DNA from: Deltaproteobacteria bacterium HGW-Deltaproteobacteria-15
Lineage (GTDB): Bacteria > Desulfobacterota > DSM-4660 > Desulfatiglandales > HGW-15
Length of the DNA: 64,000 bases
NCBI GenBank assembly: GCA_002840535.1
Contig: PHBH01000038.1
Span: 1 to 64,000 of the forward strand
Reading direction: 5' to 3'
The number at the start of each line of letters is the position of its first letter. Position 1 is the stretch's first letter. Under the pieces are notes generated by a model that was given only the letters and a program-made list of their open reading frames with translations, did not search any database and was not told the DNA's origin. The position numbers and the translations under genes were made by a program. This document shows, piece after piece, positions 44,459-53,141 of this stretch.

Positions 44459-44582
44459 GGAATATTGGAATGTTGGAATAGTGGAACGTTGGGGAAACGA
44501 CCGAGAGCCTGGAGATGAAGTACCGCAGGTGGCTTTCCCGCTTCAAACCCATCATTCCATAATTCCATTATTCCATCATTCC
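44459..44582. repeat. GGAATATTGGAAT / ATTCCATTATTCC inverted repeat tract
   Basis: The left arm repeats TTGGAAT-like units (44459-44486); the right arm repeats ATTCCAT-like units (44552-44582). They are mutually inverted around a 60-base spacer and can fold into a long imperfect hairpin between two convergent genes. The same motif recurs at 63.15 kb. Confidence 0.55.
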
Positions 44583-44649
44583 CACGAGGACCTTTTTCCG
44601 GCTAGCCAACAGGAACACGCTCTCCCGCACCGGCTGCTGGACAGGAGCT

Positions 44650-46239
44650 TCAGTTGAGGCTTTTGAGATAATCTTCGGGCTGGATGTGAAGTTTCCTGAT
44701 GCGGTACTGGAGAGTGGAGCGCGGCAGGGCCAGGAGCCTGGCGGCGCCCTGCTTTCCGCCGAGGACCCCGCGGGTTTTGGCCAATGCTTTGATGATGTGC
44801 TGCCGCTCGCTTTTCCTCAGGCTGGCCACTTCCTCTGAAACGATCTGTCCCTGGGGCAGCGCCGATTCGAGGATTTTCTCCACGTCGGCAGCTGAAATCC
44901 GATCGCCGGCCCGCAGGATAACCATGCGTTTGACGAGGTTCTTCAGCTCCCGCACGTTGCCCGGCCATGGATAGCCGCAGAGGCGTTCCAGGGCGGCATG
45001 GCTGTAAGCCGGTTCGGCCCGGTTCATCGACCGGGCCTGGATCTGAGTCAGCTTGGTCATCAGCAATGGGATGTCATCCCGCCTTTCCCGCAGCGGCGGG
45101 ACGTGGATGGAAACGATGTTGAGCCGGTAGAAGAGATCTTTCCGGAAGGTACCGGCCCGGATGGATTCCTGGAGGTCTTTGTTCGTGGCGGCGATGACAC
45201 GGCAGTCGATCGGCACGGGCCTGCTGTCGCCCACCCGCTCGAACTGGTTGTCCTGGAGAATGTGCAGCAGCTTGGCCTGCAGGCTGATGGGCAGCTCGGC
45301 AATCTCGTCCAGGAAAATGGTGCCGCCGTGTGCGAGCTCGAAGCGGCCTACCCGTTTGTCGTTCGCGCCGGTGAATGCGCCCTTGGCATGACCGAAGAGC
45401 TCGCTCTCGAAGAGCGATGAGGCCAGGGCCGGGCAGTTTGTCTTGACGAACAGATGGCTGCGGCGCGAGCTCAGGTTGTGGATGCAGCGCGCCAGGTAGT
45501 CCTTGCCCGTACCGGTCTCCCCGGTGATCAGCACGGTCGCATCCGTGTCGGCGGACTGCTCGATTGTTTTCATGATGTCCGCCATTGCGGCCGACGCATA
45601 AAAGAAGTCGTCCTGCTTATACTCCTGGCTGCTCTGCAGCAGAAAGTCCTTCTGCCGTTCGAGGCTCCTGTTGAGCCTGGCCAGTTCGGTGTAGGCCCGC
45701 ATGTTGTCGACTGCGATCGCCACCTGGCGTGAGACGTCGGTCAACACCTCCGTGAGCTCTGTGATGTGCTCGGGCGCGCTGCGGAAGGAAAAATGGATGG
45801 AGCCCAGGACCCGGTTCCTGACCAGCATCGGGAATGCCATGGTGGCAGTGAGGCCCGCCTTTACCATGGCGCCGACAGAGGAGAGGTCGGAGTAGCGCCG
45901 CAGGTCATCGATGATGGTCGGCTGGCGGGACTGAACCACCATCCGCGCAATGGACGCGTCGGCCAGAGGGCGGCTCTGCCTGGTAAGGCTTCCTCCGGGC
46001 TGAACGCCTTCGGCGGTCGCGAAATAGCTGATGGATTGGCTCTTTGAATCGTAGAGGTTGATGGCCATGCGGTCAAAGGGAAAGTGCTTGCGCAGTTCCT
46101 TGGAGAGTGCCTGGAACAGCTCTTCACGGTTGGTCCTGGTGACCACGGCATTGGTGATCTCAAGGAGCATCTTGTAGCGGGTTTGAGTATCCCAGCGCAT
46201 GCTCGACCTGCTCATCAAAGACTCGAAATTTTTTTGCAT
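44650..46239 (-). CDS. Sigma-54-dependent activator with GAF sensor
   Basis: A 529-aa enhancer-binding protein: GAF-type sensor (about residues 20-170), AAA+ domain with Walker A GETGTGKD, the GAFTGA loop that contacts sigma-54, and FLDEIAELP, then a C-terminal Fis-type helix-turn-helix (GGKQGAARLLALPRSTLQYR). This is an FhlA/NtrC-class regulator without a receiver domain, so a small ligand probably binds the GAF domain. The start at 46239 has AAGG close upstream; a longer frame would run into the palindromic control region. It lies between a TTT operon and the divergent larA-suyAB genes, whose promoter is of the sigma-54 type. Confidence 0.85.
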   Translation of the reverse strand: MQKNFESLMSRSSMRWDTQTRYKMLLEITNAVVTRTNREELFQALSKELRKHFPFDRMAINLYDSKSQSISYFATAEGVQPGGSLTRQSRPLADASIARMVVQSRQPTIIDDLRRYSDLSSVGAMVKAGLTATMAFPMLVRNRVLGSIHFSFRSAPEHITELTEVLTDVSRQVAIAVDNMRAYTELARLNRSLERQKDFLLQSSQEYKQDDFFYASAAMADIMKTIEQSADTDATVLITGETGTGKDYLARCIHNLSSRRSHLFVKTNCPALASSLFESELFGHAKGAFTGANDKRVGRFELAHGGTIFLDEIAELPISLQAKLLHILQDNQFERVGDSRPVPIDCRVIAATNKDLQESIRAGTFRKDLFYRLNIVSIHVPPLRERRDDIPLLMTKLTQIQARSMNRAEPAYSHAALERLCGYPWPGNVRELKNLVKRMVILRAGDRISAADVEKILESALPQGQIVSEEVASLRKSERQHIIKALAKTRGVLGGKQGAARLLALPRSTLQYRIRKLHIQPEDYLKSLN

Positions 46240-46251
46240 TATGACCTTTTT

Positions 46252-46300
46252 GTGCCCAAAAGCAAAATCAAAATTCGGCATTGTGCCGAATTTTGGGCAC
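46252..46300. promoter_or_regulatory. Nested palindromes, likely activator binding site
   Basis: The inner palindrome AAAATTCGGCA (46270-46280) with TGCCGAATTTT (46284-46294) is perfect; it is nested within GTGCCCAAAA (46252-46261) and TTTTGGGCAC (46291-46300). A further TTCGGCAC half-site follows near 46305. The site lies about 75 bases before the -24 element and 31 bases before the activator's own start, matching an upstream activating sequence. Confidence 0.6.
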
Positions 46301-46368
46301 GAGGGTTCGGCACGGAAAGTGAGACGAGTAAATATATAATAATAGCATTTACTTATACCCAACCCAGG

Positions 46369-46384
46369 TGGCAGCACTTTTGCT
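46369..46384 (+). promoter_or_regulatory. Sigma-54 (-24/-12) promoter of the larA-suyAB genes
   Basis: TGGCAG (46369-46374), five bases, then TTGCT (46380-46384) places GG and GC at the required spacing. Transcription would start near 46396 and leave a leader of about 185 bases with a CGCCGGC/GCCGGCG hairpin near 46475 before the larA-like gene. Confidence 0.7.
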
Positions 46385-46582
46385 ATGCTTCTCTATTGTT
46401 CAGGGGAAGACCGGCGTCTCTGCGGGTTGCATTCAGGGCTCCTGTGTTCAGAGCAAGCGAAGAAAGATTTCTCCGCCGGCCAGGGCCGGCGTCGAAATAA
46501 CATCTTCATCGCTTCCGGCATCCAGGTGCGGCTGAAAAGGATGGAGAGCCAGGAAGAAACGAATGAGGAGGAATTCTTCGGG

Positions 46583-47893
46583 ATGGATGTTGTACTGAAA
46601 TATGGGGGCGGTAAGATTTCGATCGCCATTCCAGAGAAAGCCAGGACGTCCATCCTGGAGCCGCTGAAGGCGCCTGTGCTGGCATCCGTGAAAGCCAGTC
46701 TCGAGCAGTCCCTCGCCGAGCCCCTCGGTTCCCCCTCCCTCGAAAAGATCGTTTCACGATCTCGCCCCCGGTCGATCGCCATCGCAGTTCCGGATGAGAC
46801 CCGCCCTGCACCTTTGGGCGAGATCCTGCCGCCGCTCCTGAGCAGAATCGAGGCTGGGCTCTCGAAACCTTTGGCCGAGACCGTCACTTTTTTTATCGGA
46901 GGAGGGCTGCACCCCCCTGCCGATGCGGCGGCGGTCGAACGGATACTGCCGGCTTCCGTCACTCGCGGTTGTCCGGTAAAGACCCACGATGCGCGCTCGG
47001 CAGCCATGCGCGACTATGGGGTGACCCTCAGGGGCACGCCCGTGCGGATCAATGGCGAATATGCCGGGGCCGATCTGAAGATGGTGATCGGCCAGGTGGA
47101 TCCTCACCAGTTCGTGGGTTTTACCGGCGGATCGAAGGGCGTGGTCATCGGCTGCGGTGCACCGGAGACCATAGAAAAGAACCACAGTCTTATGTCGTTG
47201 CCAAACGCGCAGGTTGGAAGGCTCAAATCCAACCCGGTGCGCGAAGATCTGACCGAGGCGGGCGAAATGGTCGGCATCGACCTGGCGATCAACTTCGTGC
47301 TGGACGCTGATAGGCGCGTCGTACACCTCGCTGCAGGAGCTCCTTCGCAGATCCTGGAGTCCTGCGCCGAGGTGTGCGCCGGTGTCTACGGCGTCGCCAT
47401 CGAGGAGAAGTTCGACATCGTGCTGGCATCCTGCGGGGGTTTTCCCAAGGACATCTGCCTTTACCAGGCCCAGAAAGGGTTGAACCTCGCCTCTCAGGCG
47501 CTCAATCCTGGCGGCCGCATCCTGCTGCTTGCCGCATCCCCTCAAGGAGTCGGAGACGATATCTATTTCGATTATGTATCCCAGTTCACCCGGCCGGAGG
47601 AGGTGATCCGTGATTTCAAGTCGAGCGGCTTCCGCATGGGCGCCCACAAGGCCTATCTCTTTGGACGGACGCTCGTGAATTATGATGTGGCGGTGTTCTC
47701 AGAACTGGACCCCGGCATCTTGCGCAAGTGCCATCTGAGGGCAGCCGACCCGAACAGCATCCTCAAAGAGTGGGTGGCGGACTTCGAGGGCATCCCGAAA
47801 GTGGCAATCATCCCCCAGGCCAACACGACGTACTTCTATGAGGTTCGAGGCATTCGAAGACGGGATGCGAAAAGGCAAAGAAAGCGGGCGTAA
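46583..47893 (+). CDS. LarA-family nickel-pincer racemase
   Basis: A 436-aa member of the lactate racemase (LarA) family, which uses a nickel-pincer nucleotide covalently held by a lysine to racemise 2-hydroxy acids. Residues matching the LarA active site are present at the expected positions: Asp71 and Arg74 (PDETRP), His110 (GGGLHPP), His175 (DPHQF), Lys185 (GGSKG) and His201 (EKNHSL). AGGAGG precedes the ATG at 46583; the frame extends upstream to 46385, but that part is the leader of the sigma-54 promoter. Position before suyAB-like genes suggests a hydroxy acid such as sulfolactate as substrate. LarB, LarC and LarE, needed for the cofactor, are not in the window. Confidence 0.82.
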   Translation: MDVVLKYGGGKISIAIPEKARTSILEPLKAPVLASVKASLEQSLAEPLGSPSLEKIVSRSRPRSIAIAVPDETRPAPLGEILPPLLSRIEAGLSKPLAETVTFFIGGGLHPPADAAAVERILPASVTRGCPVKTHDARSAAMRDYGVTLRGTPVRINGEYAGADLKMVIGQVDPHQFVGFTGGSKGVVIGCGAPETIEKNHSLMSLPNAQVGRLKSNPVREDLTEAGEMVGIDLAINFVLDADRRVVHLAAGAPSQILESCAEVCAGVYGVAIEEKFDIVLASCGGFPKDICLYQAQKGLNLASQALNPGGRILLLAASPQGVGDDIYFDYVSQFTRPEEVIRDFKSSGFRMGAHKAYLFGRTLVNYDVAVFSELDPGILRKCHLRAADPNSILKEWVADFEGIPKVAIIPQANTTYFYEVRGIRRRDAKRQRKRA

Positions 47894-47930
47894 GGGATTC
47901 ATCCAATTGAAACCGCAACTCAATGAGGTG

Positions 47931-47994
47931 TCGGGTGTCAGTGTTCAGGTTTCGGGTTTCGGGTTTCGGGGTTTGCTGACACCTGAAACCTGAT
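47931..47994. repeat. TTTCGGG tandem and CAGGTTTC/GAAACCTG repeat
   Basis: Tandem TTTCGGG units (GGTTTCGGGTTTCGGG) are flanked by GTGTCAGTGTTCAG on the left and CTGACACCTGAAACCTGA on the right. Several alternative stems can form. It fills the gap between the larA-like and suyA-like genes, so it lies inside the presumed transcript. Confidence 0.45.
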
Positions 47995-48048
47995 TTTCGC
48001 ATCTTGCGAGGAAGTTCAGAATCTAAACAAACAAAAGGAGGGAACCAC

Positions 48049-48327
48049 ATGATCCAATTTCTAGTCCACGAAAAAGCCGACAATGTCGGTGTGGCTACTG
48101 TCGACATCAAGAAAGGGGAAAAAGTCACCGGTCTCTACATGGACTCCCAGAAGAAGTTCGAGGTGAAGGCTCTGCAGGAGATCCCCCTGGGCCACAAGAT
48201 TGCGCTCACAAACATGAAGAAAGAAGACTCCGTGATCAAGTACGGCCATGACATCGGACGGGTGGTAGCCGACATCAAAACCGGCGAGCATGTTCACATT
48301 CACAACCTGAAGACGAGGAGGTGGTAA
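48049..48327 (+). CDS. suyA: (2R)-sulfolactate sulfo-lyase-like small subunit (SAF domain)
   Basis: A 92-aa SAF-domain protein of the UxaA N-terminal type: [51 protein letters not shown] and a [12 protein letters not shown] end. It closely resembles SuyA, the small subunit of (2R)-sulfolactate sulfo-lyase, which releases sulfite and leaves pyruvate. The same fold serves altronate and galactarate dehydratases, so the substrate is not proven. AAAAGGAGGG lies just before the ATG. Its stop is two bases from the large-subunit start. Confidence 0.8.
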   Translation: MIQFLVHEKADNVGVATVDIKKGEKVTGLYMDSQKKFEVKALQEIPLGHKIALTNMKKEDSVIKYGHDIGRVVADIKTGEHVHIHNLKTRRW

Positions 48328-48329
48328 TC

Positions 48330-49502
48330 ATGGCCAAGGCTAGCAATCCGAAGGTTTTCGCCTATCGACGGGAGAATGGCCGTGTAGGCATCCGAAATCA
48401 TGTATTGGTTCTCCCGCTCGACGACCTGAGCAATTCCGCCTGCGAGAAGGTGGCCCACAATGTAAAAGGCTGCAAGGCCATTCCCCATGCCTATGGGCGA
48501 TTGCAGTTCGGGAAAGACCTGGAGCTCTTCTTCCGCACCATCATCGGCACTGGAGCCAACCCCAACGTGGCGGCGGTCGTGGTGATCGGCATCGAGCCGG
48601 AATGGACCAACCTCATTGTGGAAGGCATCGCCAAGACCGGGAAGCCGGTAACCGGCTTCAGCATCGAGCGCTACGGGGAGTTCAAGACGGTCGAAATGGC
48701 GAGCTGGAAGGCCAAGGAATATATGCACTGGGCGAGCGAGCTGCGCCGCGAGACGGTCGACCTCAAGGAGATCTGGGTCAGCGTGAAGTGCGGCGAGAGC
48801 GACACGACCAGCGGACTGGCGTCCAACCCCACGGTGGGTAACGCCATCGAGAAGCTGGTGGCAATGGGCAGCACCTGCTGTTTTGGGGAGACCAGCGAGA
48901 TCACCGGCGCCGAGATGGTATGCAAGGAAAGGGCGGTCAACAGCAAGGTGGGAGATCAGTTCATGGCAGTCTTCAACGCTTACCAGAAGATGATCGACGA
49001 CAACAAGACCGACGACCTCTCCGGCTCGCAGCCGACCAAGGGCAACATCCGCGGCGGGCTGACCACGATCGAGGAGAAGGCCTTTGGCAACCTCCAGAAG
49101 ATCGGGAAAAATGTAAAGTACGTGGGGGTCCTGGATAAGGCTGAAGCGCCCACAGGCCGCGGCTTGTGGTACATGGACACCTCCAGTGCGGCAGCAGAGG
49201 CAGTGACCCTTTGGGCAGCGGCCGGGTTCGTCGCACACTTCTTCCCCACGGGCCAGGGAAACATCATCGGCAACCCCATTGAGCCGGTGATCAAGCTGAC
49301 GGCCAACCCGCTCACTGCGAAGACCATGAGCGAGCACATCGACTATGACTGCTCGGCCATCCTGCGTGGCGAGATGACTCTGGACCAGTCTGGAGACAAC
49401 CTGATCGAAATGCTCATCCGCACCTGCAACGGCCGCCTCACGGCCCAGGAAGTGCTCGGGCACGAGGAGTTCGTCCTGACAAAACTGTACGAAAGTGCCT
49501 GA
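48330..49502 (+). CDS. suyB: (2R)-sulfolactate sulfo-lyase-like large subunit
   Basis: A 390-aa UxaA-family catalytic subunit. It matches SuyB through most of its length as I recall it: [83 protein letters not shown] and [14 protein letters not shown]. Conserved Cys in CGESD and CCFGETSE may hold a metal. GAGGAGG precedes the ATG at 48330. With suyA it would cleave (2R)-sulfolactate to pyruvate and sulfite, giving an anaerobe carbon plus an electron acceptor. Altronate or galactarate dehydratase is the alternative, but those large subunits differ in these blocks. Confidence 0.8.
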   Translation: MAKASNPKVFAYRRENGRVGIRNHVLVLPLDDLSNSACEKVAHNVKGCKAIPHAYGRLQFGKDLELFFRTIIGTGANPNVAAVVVIGIEPEWTNLIVEGIAKTGKPVTGFSIERYGEFKTVEMASWKAKEYMHWASELRRETVDLKEIWVSVKCGESDTTSGLASNPTVGNAIEKLVAMGSTCCFGETSEITGAEMVCKERAVNSKVGDQFMAVFNAYQKMIDDNKTDDLSGSQPTKGNIRGGLTTIEEKAFGNLQKIGKNVKYVGVLDKAEAPTGRGLWYMDTSSAAAEAVTLWAAAGFVAHFFPTGQGNIIGNPIEPVIKLTANPLTAKTMSEHIDYDCSAILRGEMTLDQSGDNLIEMLIRTCNGRLTAQEVLGHEEFVLTKLYESA

Positions 49503-49514
49503 TCATCATGCCGG

Positions 49515-49606
49515 GGAGAAAGGAGTTTCTCGCCCGCTGCGCTAGAGGCCACAGAGAGGGTATCTTTTTACCTGGATCGTGAAAAACCGATCCAGGTAAA
49601 AACCCT
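49515..49606. repeat. Dispersed CACAGAG repeat, copy 5
   Basis: TTTCTCGCCCGCTGCGCTAG followed by CCACAGAGAGGG lies next to a perfect 15-bp stem, TTTTTACCTGGATCG (49565-49579) with 49588-49602 around an 8-base loop. It sits between the convergent suyB-like gene and the deaminase-like gene. Confidence 0.55.
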
Positions 49607-49623
49607 CCGCCGTTAGATTTGTT

Positions 49624-49666
49624 TCTTCCATTCGATGCTGAACGTTCGATGTTCAATGTTGGACGT
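49624..49666. repeat. GAACGTTCGATGTTCAATGTT repeat
   Basis: A short tract with GCTGAACGTTCGATG, TTCAATG and TTGGACGTTC units, containing small GAACGTTC palindromes, adjoins the end of the deaminase-like gene. It resembles the GAAC-rich repeat family in style. Confidence 0.3.
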
Positions 49667-51433
49667 TCAAGCTGTTCTCAGGGTTCTCGCCGGCCACAGG
49701 ATTTCATTCCTCCTTATATCCACGACGCCCTTGCGGTTGATCCTGATTTCAGGGAGGAAGTCGTTGGGGAGGAAAATGAAGGAATAGAGGGGATCGTGAA
49801 AAGGATAGCCCCTGGCTGTGAGAAATTCCTTCAGGGTCATGTCCATTTCAGCCAATTCTTTCAGGGGCCGCTCGGACATCATTCCTCCCAGGGGCAGAGA
49901 GAATTCGAATGCCACCCTTCCCTCTTCCACTGCAACGATCCCGCCACCGATTTCCAGCGTTCTGTTGACTGCAAGGGCCATGGCTTCCGGACTGCGGCCC
50001 ATGGTGATGATCTCCATTGCGGTATTGAAGGTGGAGGCGATCCCATCCACCCGGTCTGCATAGTTTTGGAGGATTCCATTCGCCACCCATCTCCCATGTC
50101 TGTTCAAGGTGGCAACCCGGCAGAAACCCTTCCTGGCAGAGACATCCACGCACCCGTGGCGTATGGGAAATTCCACCTGTTCCACACGCGTGATCACTGG
50201 ATTGGTCAACCTGATTACCGGGAATTGAACCGACTGCCCATTACCTTTTTCCCTGCAGAGAATTTCAAAAAAATCCGGCTTTGCAGCCCAGTTGTTCTCG
50301 ATCCGTGCAGCAGGGGTAGAGAAGAATCGTTTGAGGTTCATGTCCGGGAAGGGTTCGGCAAGGGCTCCCTTTTCGGCGACGATCCTCCCCTTGGAGATTG
50401 CCGTCTCCGGTGTGGGATGGTGAAGGTCGCTCAGAACCAGGATGTCTGCATCCCTGCCGGGCGCGATTCCGCCGAGCCGGTGTTCGAGGCCGAAATAGGT
50501 CGCCGGATTGAGGGTCGCCATCCTATAAGCTTCAACAGGATCGACCCCCTCTTCCATGGCCATACCGATAAGCCGGTCCACCATCCCCGATCGATACTGG
50601 AATGCCGGTGTGGAGCTGTCCGTTGTCAACATGACACGCCTGGCAGTGGAAGGGTTTTCCCGCACCATCTTCAGAAGTTCCCGGAGGTCGGGCCGCAGCG
50701 AGCTTTCCCTGAGCATGACATGAAGGCCCAGCCTCAGCCTGTCGAGAGCCTCTTTTGCGCTGATGCTTTCATGGCACGACTCCACTCCCGTCCGGGAGAT
50801 GACGCCAAGATAATCGAGGTTTGCACCGGCTGTGTGGCCGTCGATCCGTTTTCGAAGACCACGCGCGAAACGCATGCACTCGAGGATCTTTGGGTTCTGG
50901 TGGATCAGTTCCTTCCACCTGGTGATCTCCCCGATGGAGAGCGCGAGCGAATGCTGGAGCACCCTCTCGATATTCGCTGCCGAGAAAACCTCTTCCTCCC
51001 CTTCCATGGGCGTCTGAGGGATCACCCTGATAAACCAGAAGTACTTGATGGGCATGGCCGAAAGGGATTCCATGAATTCCTCGAACAGCCCTGCGCCCAT
51101 GAACATATAGAAAAAGAGATCGTCGCAGACGAGAGTGGTCGTGCCCAGCCTGCAGGCTTCTTCCCCGAAAGAAACCGGGTTGTAGATGTTCCATGGGTGG
51201 CAGTGGGGCTCCACATAACCTGGAACCAGCAGCTTACCAGACACATCCAGCCGCAGGGTTCCCTCCCCTTGCTCCTTTAAGTGGCCCCCCACGTACCAGA
51301 TCTTCTCTCCCTTGACCGCCACGCTGGATTCGAGAATTTCGCCCGAATACACATTGAGAACCTTCCCGCCTTCAAGAACCAGGTCCGCTTGCTCCTGCTG
51401 TCCGGTTCCCTGCTGTTCCTCGTTGTTTGCCAT
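49667..51433 (-). CDS. Adenine deaminase-like amidohydrolase (YerA type)
   Basis: A 588-aa amidohydrolase of the COG1001 adenine-deaminase group. It has the metal motif in VPGYVEPHCHPWNIYNP (near residue 72), the DGHTAGA and SCHES segments, REGS-like MLRESS, TTDSST where adenine deaminases have TDD, and the ATLNPATYFGLEHRLGGIAP block. Glu-Pro-His-x-His-Pro-Trp and the lost second Asp match the YerA-type subgroup, not true AdeC enzymes, so the deaminated substrate is uncertain. ATG at 51433 has GGGAAGG upstream. No purine genes adjoin it. Confidence 0.75.
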   Translation of the reverse strand: MANNEEQQGTGQQEQADLVLEGGKVLNVYSGEILESSVAVKGEKIWYVGGHLKEQGEGTLRLDVSGKLLVPGYVEPHCHPWNIYNPVSFGEEACRLGTTTLVCDDLFFYMFMGAGLFEEFMESLSAMPIKYFWFIRVIPQTPMEGEEEVFSAANIERVLQHSLALSIGEITRWKELIHQNPKILECMRFARGLRKRIDGHTAGANLDYLGVISRTGVESCHESISAKEALDRLRLGLHVMLRESSLRPDLRELLKMVRENPSTARRVMLTTDSSTPAFQYRSGMVDRLIGMAMEEGVDPVEAYRMATLNPATYFGLEHRLGGIAPGRDADILVLSDLHHPTPETAISKGRIVAEKGALAEPFPDMNLKRFFSTPAARIENNWAAKPDFFEILCREKGNGQSVQFPVIRLTNPVITRVEQVEFPIRHGCVDVSARKGFCRVATLNRHGRWVANGILQNYADRVDGIASTFNTAMEIITMGRSPEAMALAVNRTLEIGGGIVAVEEGRVAFEFSLPLGGMMSERPLKELAEMDMTLKEFLTARGYPFHDPLYSFIFLPNDFLPEIRINRKGVVDIRRNEILWPARTLRTA

Positions 51434-51495
51434 CAATCCTTCCCCAAATCGCTGTGATGTTCGTACATGTCTGCTGTGTTGTTGCGGCTAAAGAA

Positions 51496-51634
51496 GAGTT
51501 TCTCTCGCCCGCCTGTCCCGCCCTGGGCGGGGCTTCGCTAGAGACCGCAGAGTCACAGGGACGGCGCACGCGCAAGCTAATGAGTAGAGTCCAATCGATG
51601 AGCTCTTCCTCTCTGTGCGCTCTGTGAGAGAAGT
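51496..51634. repeat. Dispersed CACAGAG repeat, copy 6
   Basis: TTTCTCTCGCCCGCC (from 51499), an inserted GCCCTGGGCGGGGC stretch and CTTCGCTAGAGACCGCAGAG are followed near the right end by CCTCTCTGTGCGCTCTGTG (from 51608). It is closest to copy 1 in its GCCCCGCC-type insertion. It fills the divergent-free gap between two minus-strand genes. Confidence 0.55.
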
Positions 51635-51639
51635 ACAGG

Positions 51640-53130
51640 CTAACGTTTGCGCGATCCGCCAAGAATTCCCCCAAGCACACCGCGCAGGATCTGCCTGCCG
51701 ACCTGGCTGCCGATGGTGCGCGCCGCCTGCTTGGCCATTGCCTCCAGCATGCCCTGCCGGCGGCCGGTGCCCAGGAACAGATCGCCCAACGCTCCCCTCT
51801 TCTCTGGCTGGGGCTCCGTTTCTCTCCTGCCCGGACGCGCTTCGTCTTTTTCCGAGGACACGGCCTTACGGCCCAGAATCTCGTAGGCCGATTCCCGGTT
51901 TACGCGCGTGTCGTATTTGGCGCCGAGCGGGCTCCGCATCCGCACGGCCGCGCGTTCCTCTGGCGTGATGGCCCCGATCCGGCAGCGCGGCGGACAAACG
52001 AGTGTGCGCTCCACCGGCATTGGAACACCTTTTTCCTGAAGGGTCGACACCAGGGCTTCGCCGACGCCCAACTGCGAAATCACCTCGGCAACGTCGATCC
52101 TGGGGTTGGGGACGAATGTTTCAGCGGCGGTGCGCACAGCCTTTTGATCGCGGGGGGTGTAGGCGCGCAGTGCGTGCTGGATGCGGTTCCCCAGCTGGCC
52201 GAGGATCTCGTTTGGTATATCGTCGGGGTTTTGCGAGCAGAAATAGACGCCGACGCCCTTGGACCGGATGATCCGCACCACCTGCTCGACCCTCTGGCGC
52301 AGTGCAGGCGGGGCGTCGTCGAACAGGAGATGGGCTTCATCGAAGAAGAATACGAGTTTCGGCAGGTCGAGGTCCCCTACTTCGGGCAGGTTTTCGAACA
52401 GCTCCGAGAGGAGCCAGAGCAGGAAGCCTGAATAGAGGCGCGGCTTCAGAATCAACTGATCTGCTGCCAGGACGCTGATGATTCCGCGACCGCTCAGATC
52501 CGTGCGCATCAAGTCCGTAATTTCGAGAGCAGGCTCGCCAAAAAGGGCTTCCCCGCCTTCTCTCTCCAGTGACAGCAATGATCTCTGGATGGCAGCCACG
52601 GACTGCGTGCTTACCAGGCCATACTCCTTCGAGATCTCTTTGCGTTTTTCTGAAACGAAGCCAAGCAGGGCGCGCAGATCGTCGAGGTCGAGCAGGAGCA
52701 GCCCATCGTCGTCAGCCAGCTTGAACGCGATCTCGAGCGTTCCCGACTGGGTGTCGTTCAGCTCGAGAATCCGACCGAGGAGGCTCGGGCCGATCTCGCT
52801 GACGGTCGTGCGTACCGGATGTCCGGACTTGCCATACACGTCCCAGAACAAAACCGGACTGGGCTCCATTGCGTACCCCTCTATTCCGATGTCTGCGACT
52901 CGCTGTTTGATCTTCTCGCCGGCGATGCCGGGCTGCGACAGACCTGAAATATCGCCTTTCACGTCGGTCATGAACACCGGCACCCCGAGGCGTGAGAAGC
53001 CCTCCGCCAGCACGAGCAACGAAACGGACTTGCCCGTACCGGTGGCGCCGGCGACCAGGCCATGGCGGTTGCCATACTTGGCCAGCAAATGAACCTGCTG
53101 CTCCCCCTTGCCGATAAGTATCCGACTCAC
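51640..53130 (-). CDS. HerA-like ATPase (DUF853)
   Basis: A 496-aa P-loop ATPase: Walker A GATGTGKS (residues about 28-35), DVKGDISG, Walker B VFFFDEAHLLF, and a SQNPDDIPNEILGQLGNRIQ sensor region, then a basic C-terminus (ARTIGSQVGRQILRGVLGG). This matches the DUF853/YjgR group of HerA-type translocases, whose cellular role is unclear. The GTG at 53130 is preferred because GAGGAGG lies seven bases upstream; the TTG at 53145 overlaps that site. It follows the BamE-like gene by 11 bases. Confidence 0.78.
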   Translation of the reverse strand: MSRILIGKGEQQVHLLAKYGNRHGLVAGATGTGKSVSLLVLAEGFSRLGVPVFMTDVKGDISGLSQPGIAGEKIKQRVADIGIEGYAMEPSPVLFWDVYGKSGHPVRTTVSEIGPSLLGRILELNDTQSGTLEIAFKLADDDGLLLLDLDDLRALLGFVSEKRKEISKEYGLVSTQSVAAIQRSLLSLEREGGEALFGEPALEITDLMRTDLSGRGIISVLAADQLILKPRLYSGFLLWLLSELFENLPEVGDLDLPKLVFFFDEAHLLFDDAPPALRQRVEQVVRIIRSKGVGVYFCSQNPDDIPNEILGQLGNRIQHALRAYTPRDQKAVRTAAETFVPNPRIDVAEVISQLGVGEALVSTLQEKGVPMPVERTLVCPPRCRIGAITPEERAAVRMRSPLGAKYDTRVNRESAYEILGRKAVSSEKDEARPGRRETEPQPEKRGALGDLFLGTGRRQGMLEAMAKQAARTIGSQVGRQILRGVLGGILGGSRKR

Positions 53131-53141
53131 AAGCGCCCTCC

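Noticed and set aside
46385-46582. 66-residue N-terminal extension of the LarA-like protein
   Set aside because: It begins at the -12 element of the sigma-54 promoter, upstream of the expected transcript start; the family begins at 46583.
48049-49502. Altronate or galactarate dehydratase reading of the UxaA-type pair
   Set aside because: The small and large subunits match SuyA and SuyB blocks more closely; kept as an alternative in the annotation, not as the main call.
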